A stretch of 64,000 nt of DNA, from assembly GCF_026914265.1 (NCBI RefSeq), contig NC_069131.1, forward strand, positions 1,213,501 to 1,277,500. The letters are read 5' to 3'. The translations under genes and the position numbers were made by a program. Below the pieces are notes generated by a model. It was not told the DNA's origin. It made no database searches and worked only from the letters and a program-made list of their open reading frames with translations. Source of the stretch: Mya arenaria. Its lineage: Eukaryota; Mollusca; Bivalvia; Myida; Myidae. Below, piece after piece: positions 26,501 to 36,250 of the stretch (position 1 is its first letter; the number at the start of each line of letters is the position of its first letter).

Positions 26501-28022
26501 TAACAATGGTGTACTGAATTATGGAAACGTTGACATTATGCCATTAATAAGAAAAGTATTTTTCTTCAATACTCACAATGCTTCTGACAAATGGCGCTCT
26601 TGTGTATGCAAATTATAGAATATGATAATGCACATGCCCATCGAACTCCTAATCAATAAAAACAGCGGATATCATAAAAACATGTTAAGACCTAAATGAA
26701 ACTACGTAAATTGAGTTCAGCTAAAATGAATGAAGGCGATCTTTCTAAGAAAATGTGCGCCTGTTCTTTTTAAGCCATTTTTAAGCCATTAACCTTAACA
26801 AACTCTTTTTCAGAGTCAAGTATTCACCGAGAAATCATACATTAATATATTAAAGGAACAAGGCATATCCGGTTTTCAAAGGGAGCTAGAAAATGATTTG
26901 GACAGCTGGAAAAATATTCAATTGAATATTGCTGTTGTTGGGGAAAGTGGGTCAGGAAAATCATCTTTAATAAATGCCATCCTTAATCTTAATGCGGACG
27001 ACGAAGGCAGCGCTGCAGTTGGCGTCAGCGAAACAACGGGCACGATAAATAGTTACCTAAACTCGAAACGTCCAAATCTCGTTTTCTGGGATTTTCCAGG
27101 CGTAGGGACACCCACATATCAGAAGGAACATTATTTTGATCGATTGGAAAGTGTGTCAGGAACAAATTTGTCTAATTTTGACTTTTTTCTAATAACTTCT
27201 TGTGGGCGGTTTCGGGAGAATGATCTTTGGTTCGCAAAACAGATATTACAACAAAATAAACAGTTCTACTTTTGCAGAACACAAATAGACAACGATGTGT
27301 CATCTGACAAAAAAGCTCACCCAACATCACATAATCAAGAGAAAATGCTACAAGAAATACTGGAGGATATACGATCTCAATTGTGTCAAAACGGAATTAA
27401 AACAAAAGAAGAACACATCTTTTTAGTGGACAGTTATCATACGAATAATTATGACTTTGACAATTTGATGAAAACACTGATACAAAATGCTCCCACTTTG
27501 AAAAAAGACACTTTAATCTTGTCAATGTCAAGTTACTCAAAAACAGTTATTGAAGGAAAGGTTAAAGTTCTGAAAGAAAGAGTTTATAAGGTAGCTTTGC
27601 TAGCATGCGTTGGAAACATTCTACCCATACCAGGACCTGGTGTGATTGTTGAAATGACTGTGATGTTAAAAGAAGCAAATTTTTATCGCGAACAATTTTG
27701 CGTTGACGACAACAGCTTAGCGAATATTTCGTCAAACCTGAAAATGGAAGAATGCATTTTACGAGGTCGAATTGGTTTGAAAACCCATACCATTTTGTCA
27801 TCAACGAAGGAGATATTAAAGTTTCTCTCTATCCATGCGGCATCGGACGCTTTTGAGACCATATCAAAATTCACACTACCAATCATTGGAAGCATTATTT
27901 CAGTGTCAATAAGTTATCCCTTGTGTATGTGGAGCCTGAACGAGTTTATCGATATGTGTGCATCTGAAGCCCACAAAACTCATGCAGTAATTGCGGATTG
28001 GCTGAAATCAAAACATGACTAA
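17558..28022 (+). CDS. IRG-A: immunity-related GTPase gene with modular N-terminal linker exons (whole gene span)
   Basis: Exons recognised: 17558-17579, 18232-18318, 19189-19284, 19839-19925, 20654-20743, 21506-21600 (frameshifted), 24149-24175, and the GTPase exon 26814-28022. The protein would be a lipid-anchored IRG GTPase: acylation signal, disordered Ser/Asn-rich linker, then G domain and helical domain. IRGs in vertebrates act on intracellular membranes and pathogen vacuoles; that role here is inference. All small exons are phase 1 to phase 1. The GTPase exon's first acceptor (after CAG at 26811-26813) needs phase 0, so an unfound 1-to-0 exon is missing, or the AAG acceptor at 26818-26820 is used. 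Skipping 21506-21600 and using the latter gives an open frame of 536 codons. The N-terminal half may also be decaying, leaving only the GTPase exon functional. Confidence 0.7.
18232..18318 (+). CDS. IRG-A cassette exon 2 (linker module)
   Basis: 87 bp, phase 1 at both ends, acceptor TTTCTAG and donor GTAATG. The encoded module begins G-A-T-H-N-A-D-V-Q and ends S-H-E-P. The 33 bp before the acceptor (ACGGTTACCCTTGACACAATT) recur before the other cassette exons, showing descent from one exon-plus-intron unit. Confidence 0.75.
19189..19284 (+). CDS. IRG-A cassette exon 3 (linker module)
   Basis: 96 bp, phase 1 at both ends, acceptor ATTCTAG and donor GTAAGT. The module begins G-F-T-K-N-D-G-T-D and ends E-S-P-D-R, with the shared centre D-N-K-P-P-S-S-R-S. 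The upstream landmark AAACGGTTGCCCTTAAAACA is present. Confidence 0.8.
19839..19925 (+). CDS. IRG-A cassette exon 4 (linker module)
   Basis: 87 bp, phase 1 at both ends, acceptor ATTTTAG and donor GTAATG. The module begins G-S-A-N-T-A-D-L-E-V with a central S-S-S-S and ends N-F-K-Q. The upstream landmark is AACTGTTACGCTTGAAACAA. Confidence 0.8.
20654..20743 (+). CDS. IRG-A cassette exon 5 (linker module)
   Basis: 90 bp, phase 1 at both ends, acceptor TTTCTAG and donor GTAATA. The module begins E-S-I-K-I-A-D-A-L-E with Q-S-S-K-S in the centre and ends G-N-P-D-R. The upstream landmark is AAACGGTTAACATTGAAACA. Confidence 0.8.
21506..21600 (+). pseudogene. IRG-A cassette exon 6, frameshifted by one base
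   Basis: Acceptor TTTCTAG and donor GTAATG are intact, but the exon is 95 bp, one short of a multiple of three. By comparison with exons 3 and 5 the loss is in the A-run near 21564-21567 (AGTTCAAAAGTGAG); after it the expected ending E-N-P-G-R appears in another frame. Inclusion would shift the frame downstream. A GTGAGT at 21568 could act as an internal donor. Confidence 0.7.
23910..23998 (+). pseudogene. Decayed seventh cassette exon of IRG-A
   Basis: Resembles the cassette exons (shared text GACTTGAGTAC, ATCAACTACG, CACGGAATTCG, GAACCACGAACGA before a GTAATG) with a TTAG acceptor. In the expected phase it meets TGA within four codons and the donor context is altered. It lies in the long intron between exons 6 and 8. 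Confidence 0.6.
24149..24175 (+). CDS. IRG-A short exon 8 (possible)
   Basis: 27 bp between acceptor CTTTTTCAG and donor GGTAAT, phase 1 at both ends, encoding A-S-M-S-K-E-S-D-K. Possibly the counterpart of the IRG-B exon at 45134-45165 (which has M-A-S-S-S-V-E-G), but that one ends in phase 0. Short, so moderate support only. Confidence 0.45.
25153..25185 (+). pseudogene. Possible degenerate counterpart of IRG-B mini-exon DRTDWINRFKA
   Basis: Flanked by CTCTTCAG and GTATTA and alignable with the IRG-B exon at 44102-44133 (shared blocks CAGATT, ATAA, ACAGA, ACAAG/AAAGC before GT). It is 33 bp rather than 32 and reads into TGA in the expected phase, so it cannot supply the phase 1-to-0 switch that IRG-A needs. 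Confidence 0.3.
26814..28022 (+). CDS. IRG-A terminal exon: IRG-type GTPase domain
   Basis: An open frame from the acceptor (TTTTTCAG before 26814) to TAA gives 402 codons; no convincing ATG opens it, supporting an upstream spliced N-terminus. Counting from 26814: amphipathic N-terminal helix 6-37; G1/P-loop GESGSGKSS at 43-51; switch I E-T-T near 73-75; G3 D-F-P-G at 93-96; G4 R-T-Q-I-D at 155-159, where the usual Lys of TKxD is Gln; then the IRG helical domain with the hydrophobic hairpin V-G-N-I-L-P-I-P-G-P-G. It aligns along its whole length with the IRG-B terminal exon, and the length matches the ~400-residue IRG family. It should bind and hydrolyse GTP at membranes, though the altered G4 makes guanine specificity uncertain. 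An AATAAA at 28474-28479 is a candidate poly(A) signal. Confidence 0.92.
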   Translation, partial: SQVFTEKSYINILKEQGISGFQRELENDLDSWKNIQLNIAVVGESGSGKSSLINAILNLNADDEGSAAVGVSETTGTINSYLNSKRPNLVFWDFPGVGTPTYQKEHYFDRLESVSGTNLSNFDFFLITSCGRFRENDLWFAKQILQQNKQFYFCRTQIDNDVSSDKKAHPTSHNQEKMLQEILEDIRSQLCQNGIKTKEEHIFLVDSYHTNNYDFDNLMKTLIQNAPTLKKDTLILSMSSYSKTVIEGKVKVLKERVYKVALLACVGNILPIPGPGVIVEMTVMLKEANFYREQFCVDDNSLANISSNLKMEECILRGRIGLKTHTILSSTKEILKFLSIHAASDAFETISKFTLPIIGSIISVSISYPLCMWSLNEFIDMCASEAHKTHAVIADWLKSKHD

Positions 28023-28473
28023 TCAAGATTCTTACATAATAGAAAACACTTGAACTGGAAATGATTTTTATTCCAACATAACAATTTTGAACATTGTCAA
28101 AGAAATCAAAATACACATAGATATGATCAATAATGGTATATTGTTGTGATTTTCGAACAAATATGATTTGTCCATGTACAGTTACGCTGCGTGTTTCATA
28201 TGAGGATACTGATACTAAAAATGCAATATGGTTAATACGTTCAATTGTTTGTCCTATAAAAATGTACGACGGCAATACAAACAGATAGAAAAAAACTTCT
28301 TGAATAACACGTAAAATAATTTGAGTGTCTTTGTAAACCTAGGCTCTGATATAGAACTTAGATAAATGATTAATACTATAGTTTGTTTGATTCACCCTGC
28401 GCAAACACTTCTTGGATGCACTATATATCATTGTGCACATCAAATTAAATGTAATTTTGTGCTCAACTTTTTG

Positions 28474-28479
28474 AATAAA
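28474..28479 (+). terminator. Candidate poly(A) signal of IRG-A
   Basis: AATAAA about 450 bp after the IRG-A stop codon, the first good match downstream. No transcript evidence. Confidence 0.35.
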
Positions 28480-31074
28480 TGTCCGACGTATTCGATGTCA
28501 TTCAATTATCATGTTGGTTTGAGGGCTTGATTTTACTAGGAATAGTTATGTTGGATGCGTGCTTGTAACATGCATTTAAGAAGTTTAATCCCCAGTAAAT
28601 TTACATTTTACTGACCGTTCAAAATCGGTTTCCAACAATGCTTTACAAAACCCCATAGCTTTATTAATTATACATGCATTTTGTTGATGTAGGGCTTTGA
28701 GTTGTTGTTTTATGTTTCTGGTATGTGATTGTTATTTTCCGTTTGATATCATTTGCCATATTTTTTCATATAAATATTGTCACTGTTACACCGCCACTTT
28801 TTGCGGTTGATGTCTGTATCATATATTAATTGAATACCTAAGTATACTAAGTATCAGTTAATTATCAGTTTAAATTTATTTCTGTTTTTTTGTTATTGGT
28901 CATTGTTATCAAATTAATATTTGTTTATATTAGACCTATATTGTTAAGACAAGTGTGAAGCTGAGTAGTACATTCCTGTTTCGAAGAACGTTTCAAGGGC
29001 TATGTGGCCTGTATTTGTTTTTCGTTATTGTATGTTTGGCTTATCTTTATGGTGTGTTGTGTGTATCTCGTTAAGTGGCTTTTAGGTACTTCTTAGGTAC
29101 TAACCTTCGTCCGTCTGTTCAATCACAGCCTTCGTTAAACAATATGGTTCTGTTTATACATAGATTACAATACAGCGTAAATTGATACAGTTTGCGTTCG
29201 ATATACACTTAAGAACATAATACTATTTCTAATTTACAATATTAAAGATGAACTCGAAACTGTATTACTAATACAACATCCAAAATTCATATACATATTG
29301 ATACACAAGTGATTATCAAAAGTAATATTTTAATTTGTTAGCGAAGTTACATCTGAGTATTTACTTATAATAGACTTATAATAAAAGTACATTTGTTTTA
29401 CATTAAAAAACACTTGTTAACGTTCGAATGATTTTTTGTTTGTAAACAAATATATCATGAATTAAGTATAACAGTTGTGTAATGACTCCAATACATGCCT
29501 GAAAACAATTTACAATGCTTATATAAATATAAAGATTCCGGAAAACTAAGTAAACTACTCTCCTGGATTTACAAATATACTTTTTGACAAGTATTGACAT
29601 TTGGTTTTTATTTTTCCATTTGTTTTTTATTGACACCATTCGCTTGAAAACTAAAAAGCGAGTTAAATTTCAAAAGCGATCTTCCTGAAATTTGTATTTT
29701 CTTTCACATAAACACTGCCAATTTAAATTTAAATAGAAACTACATTTTAATGAAACTTGATGTCAGTGAAATTACAATTAAAATACAGATGGTGTTTTAT
29801 ACAATTGTGAGCTACGAATTATTCGTTTGCGATCAAAACGACCAGGTATGTGGGTTTTTTTTCTATTATTGCTTACATTATATTTACACTCTTGCCCTCT
29901 ACAATCTGCATGGATAACAACCTCCGTTGCGGTATGGAGTCTCGAGATATGGCATATCTGCTTAAATCTTTAAAGGAGTGTACGTTAAATCGACATGGCT
30001 TCATTTTTCAAATAATTATGGAATAATGCTTTATCTCTGAATGTTACATGATGTTCACCTTTATACGACAGGTACTATTATTCAGCTTACAATGTGGTTG
30101 AAATATAACTTAAGTTGTAACACTTATGCGTTTAATAAAAGGAAGTCATACTTAGATGAGTAAAAGTTTTCTTTTGCAGTCACTTTTCTGTATTACATAA
30201 GATGACAAGTAGCGAGTACCTAGATGTTTTCTTAAAATCATAATTGTGCTATGGAGTTGGTATAACTGCCGCATTGTATGATATGTTTGTGTTTATAATC
30301 ATATGTCATACATTTTAGGGATTAATACAAAGATGTTGTTTGTGTTTTTAAATAACGTATATTTAAATTCATTCATTTAAAAACAATGACTGATTATTTT
30401 TATTACGATAAAAAAGAAAAAACATGACAAATAAAGTCTTAATTTATTGTGTTGGTTTTCATATTGATAAATTTACTTTGAAAACCTCTCGTTAACATCA
30501 AGTACTTGTTTGTTGTTTGGACTTAGTGCCAAATTTTTAAAACCATAATTCCACTAGATATGACTCCAATAACATATTAGTCTTTCATTTGGATTTAGGA
30601 AGTCACAATAGCGACACAACTGGTCAACACTTACTTTAATATGCAATGTCGAATTTGGTGTAATCTTATCGAATTTTGCTCCTTGATTGACCTCAAGCTT
30701 TAATCTAGTACAATGAACTGGGAGAGAGCCGAGTCAATAGAAAACTCAGGTCACGGTTACCTTGAACATGGCGATATTTACACAGAAGCAGGTTCGATCC
30801 GTGAAAAACAATTAATAGAATTTGTTAAGCAATGTATAAAATAGCTCTCACGGTAAAAACATTTAAAATGAGTGAGACTCAATAAGCAGCAATGTGTTAG
30901 CCATATAGGTATTGCTATAGCGGTTAAGTAGCCTGAGATTTTTTTTAAGAAATTTAATGACAAACGAACACTAAATTGAGAGACAACACGCAAAACTATA
31001 TAGTGCATCTTTTGAAATATAATAGTGCAAATGTCTTGACACGGTCAGGAAAAAACCCGAGTTGAGATAATTAC
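28480..31074. other. AT-rich intergenic stretch, no gene seen
   Basis: Only short random open frames. It separates the 3' end of IRG-A from the Harbinger transposon. Confidence 0.5.
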
Positions 31075-31077
31075 CTG

Positions 31078-31095
31078 GGGCCGGTTGCTCAAAAC
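31078..31095 (+). repeat. Harbinger left terminal inverted repeat
   Basis: GGGCCGGTTGCTCAAAAC, an exact reverse complement of 36230-36247. Preceded by target-site copy CTG. Confidence 0.95.
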
Positions 31096-31187
31096 CTCCG
31101 TTAGGCTTAAAGGAACGTTAACGGTGAAACTGACCGTTAAAGTTAATTGAGATAAGAACCTCGATTAAAGTTAACGGCAGATTCATT

Positions 31188-33301
31188 ATGGCAATTATAT
31201 TTTTACCAAATGTAAGGAAACAGCGTCAGTATAGACATACTCCTCATGTTCAGCATCTTGATGATGGGGAAATGCACGAGAGGTATCGTTTCACAATTGA
31301 TGGCGTAGCATTTTTGGAGGATATATTGAAGGATGACATAAAAAGAGACACTCACCGGAACAGGGCCCTCAGTGTGCGACAGATGGTTCTTATAACCCTT
31401 CGGTTCCTCGCCACAGGGGCGTTTTTCAATGTTGTAGGAGACAGCATGGGTTACCACAAATCAACAGTTTCTCGTGTGGTAACCCACGTGACAGATATAA
31501 TTGGCAAAAGCATGAAACGATTCATAGTATGGCCTTCCGACGAACAGAAGAATAGAGTGAAGAGCGGATTTTTCACATCGGCAGGCTTCCCTCCCGTAGT
31601 GGGGTGCGTTGACGAGACACACATTCGTATCCAGACCCCTTCTGTTGATGAGCCAGCTTATGTCAACCGAAAAGGCTATCATAGTAACAACATGCAGGCA
31701 GTTTGCGATCATGAAGGTAAAAAATGATTGAAATTTCACCAGAAACATTCTAAAGATCCTTTTCTTGTAAACGCTTTATGAAATAATTTTTGTCAACTCG
31801 TCTTAGACCGAAACGGTCATTAAATTTGAAATTCACCCCGATTATCGATCAATTATGGGCATATTCGGTTTGGTCAGAATGTGACAATTATCATAAAAAT
31901 GTTTACAAATTATCCACCGTAATGTTTTTCATTTAACTTAATACAGTTTACCACTCTAACCTTACCATACGCAGGGATGGCTCCAGGATTTGATGATTGA
32001 GGGGTTTAAATTGGGACATACAGCTCTTAGTGCTCCCTCTCTCCCCCGACATCGACACAAATAAACTTTACATTTGTGATTGTACATTAAAGAACATTAA
32101 GGAACCGTCCCTGATGATATGGGCTGGAGGCCTTCATGCAATAAATGTTTGAATTGAATTGATGATAAAAAAGGCGAATGTTGTTTATAATCTTGTCATA
32201 AAATTGTAAGACTGAACGTACTGTTAAGCTAATTGGTAAATAACTAAATCATTATTTTCCCAGAATTGTTCACAAGTGTCAACGCCAGTTGGCCGGGCTC
32301 GTGCCATGATGCACACGTGTTGAGGACATCAGGGCTGTGCAACAGGCTATAACGAGACAATCTATGTCTGGAAGATGGGGTGCTGCTTAGAGATAGTGGG
32401 TAAGTAGCATATATAAAGCATATGATGTCATCAGATGAAATTCGTAGCTGAACCGTGGTCTAGTTGTTAATTATAAACACTTCACTTTCAATCAAGGGGT
32501 CGCATGTTTTTATTCCCTGTCGCATCACTAAACGTACTAAACGGGAGGGACGTTAAATGGGGGTCAGTGCTATACACTGATGCACGTTAAAGAACCAGGG
32601 TAGCTCAAACCAGGGTTACATTCTGTCTGTGCACAGCATGCTCCAAAAATTGAAATGACTAATATTCTTAAGGGAGCAATCGCTGAATAAGGGCAATCTT
32701 ACACACACCCGTATGATTACATGATTGTAACATCGGGACGTTGTTGTTTTTTTGTCAATTTTATTATTGATATTGTTTTTATTCCCCGCCCCAGGTATCC
32801 TTTTAAGGCCATATCTCATGACGCCGTTAATGAACGCTGACACTCCTGCCAAGGAGAGCTACCAGCTACCCCATAGTAGAATCCGGGTTTGCATAGAAAG
32901 GGCCTTTGGTAGGCCCAAGCGGCGATTCCACGTGCTGCACAGTGAGGTACTTTCTTTCATATTTTTTTCGAATACTCGGACTAAGTTTATTCAGTCTATA
33001 GTTTAAGTGCATAAAGTGATTGCTTTCATTTTTAACTTTACTGTTCGCCAATCTGATATGTGATGATATTAAAAACTTTGCTATGATTACTATTTAATTA
33101 TTTTTATTTCAGATCAGACTTAGTCCAGACAAGGCCTGTCGCATAGCTACAGCCTGTGCAATTCAACATAATGTAGCAATCATGTTTAACATGCCAGAGG
33201 TAGATGATGTAGATGTCATACAGAACATTGATAATAATGTGCAGGATGATGTTGGTACTGGAACAGCTACACGGGATTGTATTGTTAACAGTTACTTTTA
33301 A
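31188..33301 (+). pseudogene. Harbinger transposase (HARBI1-like, DDE_Tnp_4), four exons, damaged
   Basis: Exons: 31188-31716, 32264-32399, 32795-32946, 33113-33301, joined in consistent phase (1, 2, 0) with GT/AG borders. Exon 1 gives a helix-turn-helix-like region (about residues 61-98, ending G-Y-H-K-S-T-V-S-R) and the first catalytic Asp in V-G-C-V-D-E-T-H-I (Asp142). Exon 2 has N-A-S-W-P-G-S-C-H-D and the second Asp in L-R-D-S-G; exon 3 begins Y-P and holds the catalytic Glu in C-I-E-R-A-F-G with the basic end P-K-R-R-F. Exon 4 ends the family-typical Q-H-N tail. Damage: an in-frame TAA at 32350-32352 and one extra T in the run 32801-32804, which shifts the frame before R-P-Y-L-M-T-P. 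The reaction would be cut-and-paste transposition. Confidence 0.92.
32450..32660 (+). mobile_element. tRNA-derived SINE in Harbinger intron 2
   Basis: Begins with a degenerate tRNA-like head (GTGGTCTAGTTGTTA, then CAATCAAGGGGTCGCATG in place of the B box). It continues with the conserved body ending TGCACGTTAAAGAACCAGGG and TAGCTCAAACCAGGG, a layout common in bivalve SINEs. It lies just after the donor of transposase exon 2, so it is nested in the transposon. Exact ends and target duplications are not determined. Confidence 0.6.
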
Positions 33302-33318
33302 TCATCATCATCATAATT

Positions 33319-33386
<68 letters not shown>

Positions 33387-33412
33387 GTTCATGTTCAGAT
33401 AATCATCATCAT

Positions 33413-33471
<59 letters not shown>

Positions 33472-33480
33472 CCATCATTA
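33302..33480. repeat. (ATC)n microsatellite
   Basis: Two long CAT/ATC tracts separated by a short GTTCATGTTCAG interruption, directly after the transposase stop codon. The poly-His/poly-Ile frames are artefacts. Confidence 0.95.
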
Positions 33481-33567
33481 TGCTGTAATAAAGAATAGCT
33501 TTGACTGTTGTTTTGTTCGTTTTCATTTTTACATATCTATCTACAATACAATACAATTAAATTTAAT

Positions 33568-33722
33568 TCAATTGAAAAATTGACTTTTTATGAAGGAGTC
33601 AACGTCCTCGTTGTCCATACGCCTCTCATATTTCTCTAGTACCCGTTGCTGTGTCTCAACAAGCTTTTGCTGAAATTTCAAAATAATAATAATGATAATA
33701 ATAACATTAATTATAATTATGA

Positions 33723-33753
<31 letters not shown>

Positions 33754-36003
33754 AATAATGCTACTGATACTGATACTATTGATACTACTTTACCTACTTC
33801 TACTGCTGATGATGGTACTACTCCTGCTGCTGTTACTGCTTCTGATGCTACTACTTCTACTACTGCTACTGCTGCTGCTACTGCTGCTGCTGCTGCTGCT
33901 ACTGCTGCTGTTGTTTTGCTACTACTACGACTACTACTTCTGCTACAACTAGTACTACTACACTTCTAGTTCTCATTCTATTACGTTCAATAATAATAAT
34001 TAGCTGCAACAATCACGAAAACAATGAAAATAGTAGGAAATTGATTTTATAAATGATGTTTATACCTTCTTCTCTGACAATGCCACCTGAGATTTGAAGA
34101 AACGAATATGCCACTCGGCAACCTCCTCGCTTAGGGGTTTCTTCCGCTTTGGTCTGCAAACATAAGATCAGAGAATGCAATTACCAAGACAAGGTTAAGT
34201 TGAAACTGTTAAATGGATATTCTAGAAGCTGCCGTAAATTTGGTTCGTATATGCATTCCATATCAACACAAAAGCCGGTTTACACTTTGACAGTTACACG
34301 TTAGTAAATATATTATTTTGTGTAGAGAACAAATAACCATATTACTGAAAATGATAAACTAACACAGAAGCTCTCCCTGCAAACGTTGCCCGTAAGCTCG
34401 AGGTGCAGGGGTCCTGTTTCACTTCAGTTGGGCATGTTGGCTCGAGATCAGAGGGCTCCTCTCCCTGCTGTGGGACCACCGATGGGATGTTAGCAATATA
34501 GCTCAAACCATATGCAATTAAAAAGCATAAGTTGACGTTTACTTCAAGATAAAACAACATAACAACATTGTATATTGAAGAAATCATATAACTTCTTTCA
34601 TAATAAGTTTCTAACAATCTGTATTAATTCGTTGATATTGCTTTTTTGTATCATGTATGTTTCATAAAAATAAGTCTTAAAACTATGCTATATGCTCATA
34701 AATTGAATATTTGTTATCATTGATACAAGTATAACATTTCCTTTGATAATATGTTTTGATGCATGTTCTCCTTAGTAATAGTATATATTTGATATGTTTG
34801 TAATGTATTCTAAATGTAATACTAAATGGTATATTGACTATTGTATATATGTATGATCATGTTGATGGATGATGAACTGTATGTTTAAATCCAAATAAAC
34901 TATTCTTCTTCTTCTATTAAAGACCAAAGAATTAAAGTACGTTTTGACTCCTTTCAAAATTTACCAACAAGAAAGACAGAAAAGTCAATTGACAGTAAAT
35001 GACTATCGATTTATCATGTCATTAAAATGCTTTTGAAAGTCGACTTAATTTATAATATATATATACACTTGTAACTAAGTTGTAAGTATATAACGATTGT
35101 ACATGACAAAATCTAGTTTCCAATTAAATTAAGTAACAATGTAATTGCATTTCAATTAATATTGTGTCACTTTGCAACAGCTCGTAAAGGGAGGTCACTG
35201 CGTTGCATTGGTGATAAGCATGGATGTTTCGACAAGTGAATGGAATAACAGGTACGTGTTAATGTTTATGTTTATTAATAGCAACATGATGTACGTTTAT
35301 TTTTAGAACATTGGGTTTTCCATATAGCAGTCTTTATTTAGTAATCGTACATTATTCAAACACATAAACTGCAAAAGTTCAAACCATTTTCGTCAGTGTC
35401 CGTCCCTCCTGTTATGCCGCTGAAGCTTGTATTGCCATGAACAGAGAAAATCCTCTGAGATTGCTCCGATGCAACCTTTAGACTTACCAAGCCCCTACCA
35501 CCCTCGCGTCTCTGCAGCTTTTCACTGTAATTTTTAAGAATATTTTATTATTCCATGACCAATAACTTTACTTACAGTTTAGTAACAAAAATTTTCTAAT
35601 GATTTTGTGTGCTGTGAAAATCTTTAAATGAAAACAACATAACAAACCAGTGAAATTATCAACATCACAATATCTTATTTCTTTAAAGATGACATTTGGT
35701 ATTATTTATTATTTTGCAGTATTCTATATATCTAAGAATTAAACAAATATTTTCACCTTATCACCTCTTCCTTTGCAGTTCTTATATTCTGCCATTTGTT
35801 TGATACTTCTTCTGCAGATCTTATAGCAAAGCCCAAAGAGAAAATTCTTGCAGCAATTCGGTGCCATTCATCTTTTTTTTATGATCCGTAACCTTGTTAC
35901 TGAAGCTAGAGCTAAGTAGCTCTTTAGTCTCTTCCACATTCATAAGTTCCTCTAACATCAAAACTGCATTTTTATTTAAGTTTGTTTTTCTCTTTTTTTG
36001 CAT
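33568..36003 (-). pseudogene. Harbinger MYB/SANT-like DNA-binding protein (second Harbinger gene), damaged
   Basis: Minus-strand exons: 36003-35765, 35511 to about 35390, about 34520-34372 (uncertain acceptor), 34153-34066 and 33669-33568. Exon 1 encodes the MYB/SANT-like domain: K-K-R-K-T-N-L-N-K, then F-S-N-K-V-T-D-H-K, then after a one-base frameshift in the A8 run (35873-35880) D-E-W-H-R-I-A-A-R-I and V-S-N-K-W-Q-N-I-R. Exon 2 has the glycine-rich G-I-T-G-G-T-D-T of this family. The last two exons join in phase and form a coiled-coil-like tail (S-E-E-V-A-E-W to K-L-V-E-T-Q-Q-R-V-L-E-K-Y). In known Harbingers this protein brings the transposase into the nucleus and onto the element ends. 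Confidence 0.82.
33680..33965. repeat. Compound trinucleotide tract (AAT, ACT, GCT units)
   Basis: AAT/ATA units grade into CTA, TGA and CTG units. It falls in the last intron of the MYB-like gene. The poly-Leu/poly-Ala frames on the plus strand are artefacts. Confidence 0.9.
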
Positions 36004-36229
36004 AAGACAAGTCAGCCATCTTGGAAGGAGAATGATGCATTGTGGGACAGGAAGTAGAAATTTAACAGCCTGTCAAGGATTTAACACTGGCGTTATCGAC
36101 TTAACGCTGACGTAATTTAACGGCAGCGTTAAGTCTCTTTAAGCAACAGGATTTTAACGGAGCGTTATCTTATGCTCCGTTAAGGATTTAACGGACTATT
36201 AAGGTAACGTAGCGTTATATTTAACATAT

Positions 36230-36247
36230 GTTTTGAGCAACCGGCCC
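36230..36247 (-). repeat. Harbinger right terminal inverted repeat
   Basis: Reverse complement of 31078-31095, no mismatch over 18 bp. Followed by target-site copy CTG at 36248-36250. Confidence 0.95.
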
Positions 36248-36250
36248 CTG

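Larger units (their letters stand above)
31075..36250. mobile_element. PIF/Harbinger DNA transposon, 5.17 kb, with target duplication
   Basis: The element spans 31078-36247 and ends in an 18-bp perfect terminal inverted repeat, GGGCCGGTTGCTCAAAAC. It is flanked by a 3-bp duplication CTG at 31075-31077 and 36248-36250. It holds the two proteins of autonomous Harbinger elements: a DDE transposase (+, 31188-33301) and a MYB/SANT-like protein (-, 36003-33568), converging on microsatellites at 33.3-33.96 kb. The subterminal 100-150 bp on each side are crowded with GTTAACG/CGTTAA motifs, likely protein-binding sites. Both genes carry frame damage, so the copy is probably not autonomous now. The target CTG differs from the TWA usual for PIF/Harbinger. 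Confidence 0.93.

Noticed and set aside
33213..33969. His-, Ile-, Leu- and Ala-rich open frames
   Set aside because: These are trinucleotide microsatellite translations inside the Harbinger transposon.
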